Positions 24,296-34,100 of a stretch of 64,000 nucleotides of DNA are shown in pieces (the stretch's first letter is position 1; every line of letters starts with the position of its first letter). Below the pieces are notes generated by a model. The model did no database searches. It was not told the DNA's origin and saw only the letters and a list, made by a program, of their open reading frames with translations. The position numbers were made by a program, and so were the translations under genes. Source of the stretch: Strigamia acuminata (taxonomy: Eukaryota; Arthropoda; Chilopoda; Geophilomorpha; Linotaeniidae); the NCBI GenBank assembly GCA_949358305.1, contig OX442318.1, positions 12,134,517-12,198,516 of the forward strand, written 5' to 3'.

Positions 24296-25306
24296 TTTTA
24301 AAAATTATTTACTTCTAATTAATCCAATTAAACCTGCTGCTCAAATAATCGCCTACTTCTAAATAGAAGCCTAGGATCAGGTCTCTAAAAAGCCCAATCG
24401 CCCCGGCCTTAATTCGAATTTGTAATTTCCAAAGAAAAACAAAACTAATTTTCACGCTAATTTCACTTTCTATTTCGGTACTGAATTTTCATGGTCATAG
24501 TTTTCCGGAAAGGTAAAAATCCGGAATTTACATTCCTGTAAAACACTGGATTCCTCTCACAATACAGTTTTAAAAACAAAAAAAAAGTGTCATTCTTGAA
24601 AAAATGAGAATAATGCTGTCGAAATGACCCAAAAGTACAAAAATTATTTTCTTTGTAAGACAATTGAATTAGTGGCCGAGAAATGCAGAGTTCACCACCA
24701 AACGCAACTAACCATAAGCGGAGAGAGATTTTTGTCACCGGTTTAAATGTAACCCCCTGCCTCTAATGTAATTATGATGTAGAGACATGTTGGCTCTAAC
24801 CCAGGTGATACCATCCGGTTAACAACACCTGGAGCCCACCAACCACTGCCAACAAGCTCACTGTAATTACGATCCTATTCACTTTATATATCGATAAGAT
24901 CCGGCTTCAAATACAGGGATAAGCAAGTTATCTTTATTGTGTCTAGTCCACAAGGAAATCAAGAGTGTTCACACAACACATACAGATAAAATAAAATAAA
25001 ATAAAATAATAAATATAGAAAAAAAACTTGCAAAGCGAATGTTTGGTTAAGATTGTGTTGGGGGTGAAGAATGATTGACATGTGCTGGTCTTAGGGTTCA
25101 AAACAGAAGGGTTCACTGTGTTCAGCGATTTACAGTTTTCAACCAAAGCAGGACCCGTCCTATGTCCACCCGTACAGCGTACACTAAAATATTTTGTGTT
25201 TTACTTCAATTTTAAAACAAAAATGACATCATTTCCTGTCCTATTTATTAAATTAAACTATATTAATTATTTATTTATAGTTATCATTATATATTTTTAA
25301 TATATT
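24296..25306. other. AT-rich stretch without a supported gene
   Basis: No supported gene. An AAAAT pentamer run lies at about 24987-25012. The 91-residue minus-strand frame at 24463-24738 has no recognisable motif. Confidence 0.5.
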
Positions 25307-25523
25307 TACCGTATTTCACCGATTAAGAGTTGTTCTCTAATTGTAGCCGCCCTCGAATAGTAGCAGAGGTTGATACACCAAGAATACCGTATTTTTGCAA
25401 AAATACGGTATTGTTTCCGTATTTCCGGATTTAATTATTTTGTCCCAAATTTGGTACATTATGGGCACCAAAGTGTCGTCTTTGGAGATTGTCCATCTGA
25501 GGATTAATCGTCAAAATACGGTA
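25307..25523. repeat. Inverted-repeat element(s) with TACCGTATTT termini
   Basis: TACCGTATTT opens the segment and AAATACGGTA closes it. In the middle, 25385-25410 is a perfect 26-bp palindrome (TACCGTATTTTTG / CAAAAATACGGTA), as if two elements with the same terminus lie back to back. Non-coding. Confidence 0.55.
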
Positions 25524-27134
25524 TTAAAATTATTATAATAAATCAAAATTTAAACTTAAAATACACTTAAACTAAAATTGTATTTTTATTTTAGAATGTA
25601 GCTAGAGTAATAGAATTTTTCCTCACTTAATCCAAGTCCATCTCGACTGAATGCAAACAAAATATAAGAAAATAATTTAATCGTTTGAATTTCTTCGTTG
25701 AGATCAACACCGTCGAGCATTCTTCGGTGATCCATTTCCATTTTTCACCTGCAGGGAAAGCAGTTAAAAATTGTGAGAAATAATAAAAAAAAAATAAAAT
25801 AAAATAAAAATTGGAAAATTACCAAGTAGAATTTTTATTTCTATTTTGTGAGCAATAACCAGAATTAACAAACTTGCTTCTCAAACATCTTTACGAGAAT
25901 CATAAAGCCAAGACAAACTTCTCCTCCAAAAAAATAGCCAGAGGGTTAAAGGAAAATCAATGCCAGTGTGATATAAATTCACAAATGTGTGCCCGGCTTC
26001 TTTTATTTTGCCAAAACTCCTCCCAAGACGCGAGTTGAGCAAAACATTGGCTTTACTTTTCTTCATAAATTAAACTGGCAAACGTGGTAGGAATATCAAT
26101 TGTGTGTTTTCCTCTCAACCACTTAATTATACCTACAACACCTGCAGATTAATTCAAACAATTTATTTTTTTTAAAAATTTATATTAATAAAAAAAACTA
26201 ATCTCATTCAAATGCAAACTTTATTATTCCTTCCATTGCTATCTGAGTTTACAATTACAAATTCTTATTGTCCTTATCATTTTCCCCTCAACTAAACTAA
26301 CAACCACTTGGGATCACTTTTTCAGTTTCCAACAGAGATTGAGAGCCTCAGAAATCTAGAGGAGATAATAGAATTCCTCTAGATCACCTAGCGAGACCCA
26401 AAAGTTGAATTTGGAAATAATTTGCCGCCCGAAAGCTAATCGTTCGAGCCTAGCCATTATTTCTCCTGAAATATCCAATCGGCAGGGAGACATTTGTAAT
26501 GATGTCATTTCTTAACGCCAAATCACATTGCTCGGATTAGGTGTGGCAAAATTAAGCTTTTTCGATTGCTCAGACTATCGTTTTACCCCGAATAGAATGG
26601 AATTATGGTGTTGTATTCATACACGAGACAAGGGTTGTGTTATGTTCTATTGCATCTTTGCCCTCAAGATGTAAAATAAACAGGCCAAGATTTATGCCTA
26701 ACCTTATTCCTCTTTCATTCCTGTAATAGAAGTGAAAATCCTTATTGTTGATTACCTCGCCAACCGTTGCTAGGAGAAAATATGGAAGCTGCATTGTGCT
26801 TTACTCATTGTATTGTTGCCAATACAATGTACTCCGTACTTCCTAACTGTGCTCAAACCTGCACAATTTCTTCCAAAATTTTGTGAAAGTGATTACATTT
26901 TTTTGAACGTTTAGAGGAACTCGAGCAAGACGGAAGACGGACAACTACCTAGACAGCGTACCCAAGCAACACAAATTGGTCTTGAAGACGTCTTTTTTCG
27001 GACTTGAGGTCTTTTTTCTGGTCTTGAGAAGACCAAAAAGTGGAAATGGGATAGTACCTGAAGACATCTATCTTGAAGACGTATTTTTTAGGTCCTTTTT
27101 GGTCTTTTTTTTAATTTTTAATTAATTATTCTAA
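25524..27134. other. AT-rich stretch without a supported gene
   Basis: Contains AAAAT-rich runs near 25785-25810, a TCTAGAGGA / TCCTCTAGA hairpin at about 26353-26381, and a short set of GGTCTTGAAGACGT-like duplications at 26980-27110. No coding sequence supported. Confidence 0.5.
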
Positions 27135-27345
27135 ATTTTAGCAAAAATGTTCGAATTTTTTGTTTATTTTGGCAAAAATTTTCGAATTTTTTGTTTATTT
27201 TGGCAAAAATGTTCGAATTTTTTGTTTATTTTGGCAAAAATATTCGAATTTTTTGTTTATTTTGGCAAAAATGTTCGAATTTTTTGTTTATTTTGGCAAA
27301 AATGTTCGAATTTTTTGTTTATTTTGGCAAAAATTTTCGAATTTT
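27135..27345. repeat. 31-bp minisatellite (ATTTTTTGTTTATTTTGGCA unit)
   Basis: About 6.7 near-identical tandem copies of a 31-bp unit. Because 31 is not a multiple of three, the repeat stays open in several frames and generates spurious Phe/Lys-rich reading frames. Very low divergence suggests recent amplification. Confidence 0.93.
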
Positions 27346-27360
27346 TTTAACTCGAAGCAG

Positions 27361-27650
27361 TTGACAACTAATACGCGCCGCCACAATCGGCATGGTCAAC
27401 GGCGACATGATTCACGTTGTTTGGCGAGGCGCTTTGGATTATTGGTGCTGGTAAGATCCGCGAGAAATCTTTCCGGCCGAATGGTGCTGCTGGAATGGAC
27501 ATCCAATGCAGTCCCGCAGGTTTCAAAATCATGAATAATTTAATTTCATCCAATTTTATTTTATTTTTATTTATTCATTTTCGTTTTTTTGCAGCACCGG
27601 ATAATGTGCCACAAACAAAAATTGACCTGCTTTGGTACATTGCAATTTAA
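27361..27650 (+). CDS. Possible tiny terminal two-exon gene or gene remnant
   Basis: A GC-richer island (27361-27519) ends in CCCGCAG|GTTTCA. A 75-nt AT-rich tract (27520-27594) then ends TTTTTTTGCAG before a second short open segment (27595-27650) that closes with TAA. The join keeps one frame open (IIGAGKIREKSF ... then PDNVPQTKIDLLW). AATAAA signals follow at 27665 and about 27688. No ATG begins this frame inside the island; a stop at 27408-27410 would require an upstream splice. A GTAAGA donor-like site lies at about 27449. I recognise no protein family; it could be a 3' terminal exon pair, a processed fragment or chance. Confidence 0.25.
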
Positions 27651-27699
27651 TGTTTGTAGTATACAAATAAATAGTCCAACAACTTGCAATAAAGAAAAA

Positions 27700-30277
27700 C
27701 GAATATAATTGTCCAATATATGTATATGTATACAGTACATGGACCCGAGATCTTGTACATTTTCACTGATTTTTGCAAAAACTGCACAAAATTGAAAAAA
27801 TTAGTGGAATCAAAAATGCACGCCCGTGACACTTTAAATATTGGCATTATTTTTTGTCTTTCAAAAGTCTTGATAATTTCATACAATAAAAATAATCAAA
27901 TCACAAACTAACTGTATAATTAAGTGGACAGCTGTTGAAAAGACTATTGCAGTGCCAAATTAAAATTTAAAAAAAAAAGAAAACAAAACTGAAGAAACGT
28001 CAGAAATATATAAAAATAAAAATAAATGAATTTATAAAACAGTGGTCAGAATATATAATAAAGGAAAAGTCGACCGAATGTTTCCTTTCTCCGCTAAGAC
28101 TTTTAATTACCATGTAACAAGCAGCATTTTTAAGCAGGAATTAAATTAACCCCTTGACTGTTTATAGTTTATACCTCAATTATAAACAACCAACTTTCAG
28201 ATAAAAAAGACCGGCTTCATTCTATGTAAATGTAACCACACAATCAACAGGCTGGTAAAACCTCGGTATTGCAAACACCGTTGTAATGAATTTCTCGTTT
28301 TAAGTGAATTTTGTTTATGTCAATTTGGTAATAAAATATTAAGTGTTTAAAAAATATAAACAAGTTTAATTGACTTTATGAATGCGTCAAATTTGGCTTT
28401 GACTTTCGATCACGAATTTATTTAATTAATTATGCTAAATGCAAATTTTCTGCCCCTTAAAACTCTAGCAAAACCTTTATGCTGGCTTTGCTGCCTTATT
28501 AGAAAGAGCGCTTCAGTAACAGCTTTTCGAATTCACCAGTAGGTCACAAAATGAGTGGTCAGTCATGTTGGACTGTAACTAACAATTGAGGTTTTATTCT
28601 AGGTCAAATACATGGGTGGCGCTGGGGGTACAGCGCCCAAGACAAGATGGCCATCAAAGCATAGATATGCAGTGAAGTCAAAAGCGCAGCAGGACTATGA
28701 GACTATGATCGACTTTTCAAAGTAAAAAAGTGCGTCTTATAGTCCGCAAAATACAATAAATAAATAAATAAATAAATACATTATAGTGGATATTTCAATT
28801 TTTAAACATTGTTTTCCCAGTTTGTTATAAGGAGGTTCAGTTTGTCAGCTTGATCTGCGAATAACTTGGAAACCAGCAAATATAGGAATGCAAATCTGTG
28901 GTTAGATAGAAAGCAGTCTTCGAGATGTTTCTTCCAGACCATCTAAGTCCTATGAATCATGAGATAGCGGTGTCGCAAGATGCTGCAACGTATTCAAATC
29001 ACTAAATGTAGTCAGATGTTTACCTCTGGTGGTTACAATGTAGAAAACTAACCTCAAAAATCAAATTCAAGACTTCAAAAAAAAAAAAAAAAAAAAAACA
29101 CAAATATAAAATAAAATGAAAATTGAGAAATATGAGCAACTCATTCATTTTCCATCAACTTCCCCACATCTTTATAGTAAAATCAATAAAAAAAACAAAA
29201 AATTCTCATTTTTATTTGCATACATGTGACAGGAAACTCTTGGAATGAAAATGATATTCAAATTCATGAAAGAAAAATATTAATATTTATGTAACAAAAA
29301 AAAAATTATCTCCTTTTTTAATGTTATATTTAACCAACTTAAAAACAATTTGTATTAATATTCCAGTTTAACTTTTCATTTCACAAAAGTTTTTTTTCTT
29401 TCCTTTCTCTTTTTTAAATAGTTTGCTTGCAATTAGAAATAATTAGAAGCTTCATTGAAGATAGAAGAGAGGGAAAGGAAGTAGTAGTCTTCTTTCACTT
29501 CTTTCATGATTGCAGAGTTGCATTGTGTTCAAAAACCACCTCATTATGACTGGTTTAATTATTCACCTCGCTATCATTATTTTATCTTTTAAAATATACA
29601 CAAAAAATAGCTTAAAACATTCAAGAGACTTGCATTAGAAGCAGTAAAAAATATTTTACTATTACTTTTTTTTTCTAATCTTACCTTTAATTACTCATGA
29701 AAATTGATCCCCATCAATTTTTTTTGTCAAAAAAATTAAAAAAGTTGCACTTTTAATGAAGTTTTGTATGAATTAAATGAAAAATGCATAATTAATGCAT
29801 GAAATTGGATTTGCTCTATAGACCAAATGACAAGACCAGTACTACAAGAAAGAAGTCTCATGGCCTGCCTAACTGAGTGTCACGCTTAAATTCGATTGGA
29901 TCTCAACGATCACCTGACTGATGTCCAATCGGAAAACCCCTAATAATGCAGAAGGGGTTCGAACAATGCGATTCTAACAAAGCAAAACCCCTTATGCTGC
30001 AGAAAGAGCTCAAAGCGGTGTGTTCAATTCGTAAAAGAAAAACCTGAAAAAAAATCACCGCTGTGTTCGCTTCACTGCATGACACAATGCACTTAACTAT
30101 TGTTAATCCTTGGCGCTGTTTCACCAGCTCCTTCTATGTAAATCTATGCAAATAAAATCACTTGTAAATCAATTTTTAACAATGTCAGTCACATTCATTG
30201 CTCACTCCGTTATCACGAGTCACTGGACTTTGTTTTAGAAGGTGAAAGTGACATTTTTAACGTCACAATTAAAGAAA
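27700..30277. other. AT-rich stretch without a supported gene
   Basis: Contains a possible LTR-like fragment at about 28565-28640 (minus strand: stem GGCGCTG / CAGCGCC followed by AATAAA), an AAAT microsatellite at about 28755-28779, an A-run at 29077-29098, and a duplicated ACCCCT..TGCAGAA segment at 29936-30015. At 30062-30115 (minus) TTAACAATAG ... TGTGTCATGCAGTGAAG resembles the copia pol/LTR junction at 16.7 kb. No gene supported. Confidence 0.5.
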
Positions 30278-30366
30278 GTTCGTTATATCGAAATTTTTTT
30301 AACATGGTGTTCTATGGCCAATCAACCAACAAGCCCTTAGACGATTCGCCATTAGAACGGGTACCC
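30278..30366. mobile_element. Pogo-type MITE fragment fused to a foldback-element terminus
   Basis: TTCGTTATATCGAAA and AACATGGTGTTCTATGGCCA (pogo-MITE interior) run at about 30334 into CCCTTAGACGATTCGCC ... GGGTACCC, the reverse complement of the foldback terminus found again at 30546-30580. Broken composite; non-coding. Confidence 0.6.
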
Positions 30367-30447
30367 TTGAACGCATTCGCAATGAACGAGATACAACACT
30401 GCTATTTATCATCTATAGTTTGCGCTTAACGAAGAATATCCATAATA

Positions 30448-30545
30448 CAGTCGAACCTCGTTATAACGAATTTTGCGTTATAACGAATACTTATAAATGG
30501 CTTGGTTGGTTGATTGGCCATAGAACACCATGTTAAAAAAATTTC
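30448..30545. mobile_element. Left half of a pogo-type MITE
   Basis: Begins with CAGTCGAACCTCGTTATAAC after a TA, contains GGCCATAGAACACCATGTTA, and stops at 30545 where the foldback element begins with GGGTACCC. The right terminus is missing. Confidence 0.7.
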
Positions 30546-30709
30546 GGGTACCCGTTCTAATGGCGAATCGTCTAAGGGCGAATTTTCAAAATTCGCCATT
30601 GGAAAGCTATTTTGATGTTTCCAATGGCGAATCTAGGAAAATTCGCCATTGGAAACGTGATATTGAAATTCGCCATTGAAAACGTTATTTGCGTTTCCAA
30701 TGGCGAATC

Positions 30710-31109
30710 TGTAAAATCCAGATTTGGATTTAATGTTTAGTAATGATTTCAATTTATGTTTAATTTTAGTGTTTTATTTCGAAAAGTGTTTTAAGTCTCT
30801 TTGTAATTGTTTTTATCGAATATCGAATTGTATTGGTAATGTTTTAACGACAATAGTGTTTTTTGATCGAGGGACACCAAGAGTGCCCTCTGGTGTGTAA
30901 TCTGTAATTTTGACCGGTCCTTGTTAACCGGAAGTTAACCCCGTTTTTGGGATTGACCACCATCTTTTTTACCTGTATCATCGTGTGTCACCACGCGATT
31001 TTCCTTGTTAAAATCTTCAACGATTAAAATTAGTTAAGTTTAAAAATACGTCTCAAATTGTTGCTCGCGCGTGCTGCAATCGCAGCTAGATTATTTCGAA
31101 GTCTCGAAA
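30710..31109 (+). repeat. 5' LTR of BEL/Pao element
   Basis: Begins TGTAAAATCC and ends GTCTCGAAA, so it lacks the usual terminal CA. It contains a hairpin around ACACCAAGAG / CTCTGGTGT and inverted GTTAACC boxes. Boundaries are set by comparison with the 3' copy and the flanking GAATC duplication. Confidence 0.95.
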
Positions 31110-31110
31110 T

Positions 31111-31128
31111 TGGTGCCGAAACCCGGGA
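31111..31128 (+). promoter_or_regulatory. Primer-binding site
   Basis: TGGTGCCGAAACCCGGGA starts one base after the 5' LTR; TGG at the start complements a tRNA CCA end. The primer tRNA is not assigned here. Confidence 0.8.
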
Positions 31129-31196
31129 GAAAAATCCAGGAACCTGAAGAACTGAAATCTATAAAAACCGCAAGTAAAATTTGAGAAAAATAAAAA

Positions 31197-34100
31197 ATGG
31201 CCGAAGATCTCAACGTGATCAAGTCACAACGAACAGTGGCCAGAAGAATGACGACCGCCACTATAACCAAGGCGAAAACGATTCTTGCGGCAATACCACA
31301 GAATGAACTCGAACTAAAAAAAATTAAGGCCAACCTGAAGGCCAAGTCCGCCGAATTAAAGGCGTTAGACGGAAAAATATTGGCGGCGTTGGTTGACGAC
31401 GACGAGATCGACCAAGAAATCACACAGTGCGAAACTAATTATAATGAGAAGATAATCGACTGCGAGGTCGAGCTCGAAGAAGCGCTGAAGAAAATGAATG
31501 CGCTGGCAATCGCCCCGCCACTCGCCCCGATCACCAACAATTACCATGGTACCGTTAATGCCCCGCACGAGACGACGATGCGACTCCCCAAGTACGAGGC
31601 CATAAAATTCAGTGGCGACCCCCTCGAATGGGATGATTTCTGGGGGAATTTCGAAATCAGCATCGATTCGAAGCCTAACATCACAAATAAAAGCAAGTTA
31701 GTGTATTTAAAGTCGTATTTGGACGGTGAAGCGGCGCTCGTGTTGAAAGGACTGCCGCCAACTGATGAGAATTACCCCGTCGCCAAGGAACTTTTAATTG
31801 AACGTTACGGGCGAAGTGACGTTATTCTCAGTGCGCACATGAGAGCATTAATGAAAATGCAACCTGTAAAAGATATTTTAGACCCCGTGCCTCTTCAAAA
31901 GCTCTACGACCGCTGCGAGTCACACGTGCGCGGATTGTTGGCGTCAAAAATGAACACTGAAGCTATCGATGCGACAGCTTGTCCGCTGATATTGGGTTTG
32001 GTCCCAAAACAAATTTCACTAGACTTTTCGCGACAACACCCTGATGGGAAATACAAAGCAAAAGACTTATTGGACATGATTCGAGCTGAACTAATTCATC
32101 ATAGCAAAATTGATAGTTTTCAGGACCTGCATCGCACTAAAGACCAGGAGAAGTCGGGAAAAGCAGAAAAACAGGACACGGAGAAGACATTTCGCAAGAA
32201 CAACGATCGTGTCCCGTCTGCTCGAGTATTGAGCACGATGATCGCCAACTGCATGTTTTGCAGTAAGACCCACGAACGTGACGGCTGTTCCACGACTGCA
32301 GCGGAGCGAAAAGAATACGTGGTTAAAAATGGACGGTGTTTTAAGTGCTTAAAAAAGGGGCACACGTCGAAAACGTGCTCCTACCGAATCACGTGTAAGA
32401 TTTGCCAACGAAATCACAATCCTTTGGTGTGTGATGGAGCGAGGAAAACCGTTAATGAAAGTTTGACCACTCACGTGGCTACGTGTGCAGAATTATCAGC
32501 GTTCGTCCCTCCTCCTGCTGCAGCGTTGGCGTCAATTTTTGTGCGTGTTGTGCATCAATCAAAAGAAGCGATCGTGCAGTGTCTTCTCGACCCCGGCAGC
32601 CAAACGACATTCGTGTTGTCCAGTCTTGCTAAAGACTTGGGGTTGCAATCGAAAGGAACTGAAAATTTGTCCGTACTGACTTTTGGCAGTCAAGTGTCGC
32701 AAAGTGCAAAGCGAGAACGATTCGAGTTGAATTTGTGCAACGTGGACGACAAGAATAAATCGCTCACGGTCACAGCAATCGAGACGCCGTGGATAACGCG
32801 GCCGATAAAAACTGAGTTGCAGGCTGGCTTGCGAGCCGCCTTAGCACGCAACAATATTGTAATAAATTTTGAACAATACACTAATTTTGATGTTTTTTGT
32901 TTGATAGGCGCCGATAATATCGCTAAAATTTTGACTGGACGTCTCGAGAAGTTTGAAGAGGATCTGGTGGCAATCGAAACAATTTTTGGCTGGGCGTTGA
33001 TGGGTAGCTCGCCCAACGTGACGACTTTGTCTACAATGGTCACCCGCGTATTCAACGTGCGGCTCGACGACCGCTTAGATGACCATCTTAAACAATTCTG
33101 GGAACTCGAAGCGATTGGAATCCGACACGAGTCCATTGACGAGTCGCCAACAGATCGCAACACGTGCACAAAGCGCTTCCGCGAGCTGGTGACGCGAGAG
33201 GACGGACGATATGTGGTGCCACTACCGTGGTTAGTCGATGCCAGTCAACTCAACAACAATTTTGAAGTAGCCAAGCGGAGATTTTGGCATTTGGTGCGCA
33301 AGTTCAAGAAGAACCCCGGCTTTTATCAAGCTTACAAAAAAATCTTCGACGATCAGCTGAAAAACGACATCATCGAAGAAGTGAAAGTGCAAGACCCAGA
33401 ACATTCATATTTTATGCCGCATCGTGCAGTTGTGCGAGAGGATCGTGCGACGACAAAAATTCGTATTGTTTTCGACGCGTCATCAAAGGGAAAGAACGAG
33501 CTTTCGCTGAACGATTGTTTGGACAGCGGCCCCAATTTGTTACCGGAAATATTGAAACTTTTGGTGCTATTCCGACGTGAGCTTGTAGCGTACATCTCGG
33601 ACATCGAAAAAGCATTTTTGCAGCTTCTGCTAAGACTTTGCGACCGGAACTTTGTTAGTTTTTTGTGGGTACCAGAGAATTGGGACGGTTTGGAATTCCT
33701 CGTGCCAAGAATTATGCGTCAGAAGCGAGTCACGTTTGGAGTCAGTTCCAGTCCCTACTCGTTAAACGACACGATCCAAATGCATCTGGACGAAATGGAG
33801 AATTTGTATCCGGACACCGTCAAGCAGATTCGAGAGAAATTTTACGTGGACGACCTTCTGGATTCGATGCGAGCTGAAAATCAAGTTTTGACCGTTTTTT
33901 ATGAGGCGCGGAAGTTGATGATGGACGCGCATTTGCCTTTAAGAAAATGGCATTCGAATTCTCCACGACTACGAGAAATATTTGCTAAGGAGATCCCCGA
34001 AGATGAAGAAATTATCGCCGCCGAAAATGGTCAAACTACCGTGCTAGGTTTGATTTGGAATTACGAGACCGATAGACTTCAACTCGAAATAGGAGAATGG

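Noticed and set aside
27147-27534. 67- and 124-residue Phe-rich frames
   Set aside because: They read through the 31-bp minisatellite, which stays open in several frames.
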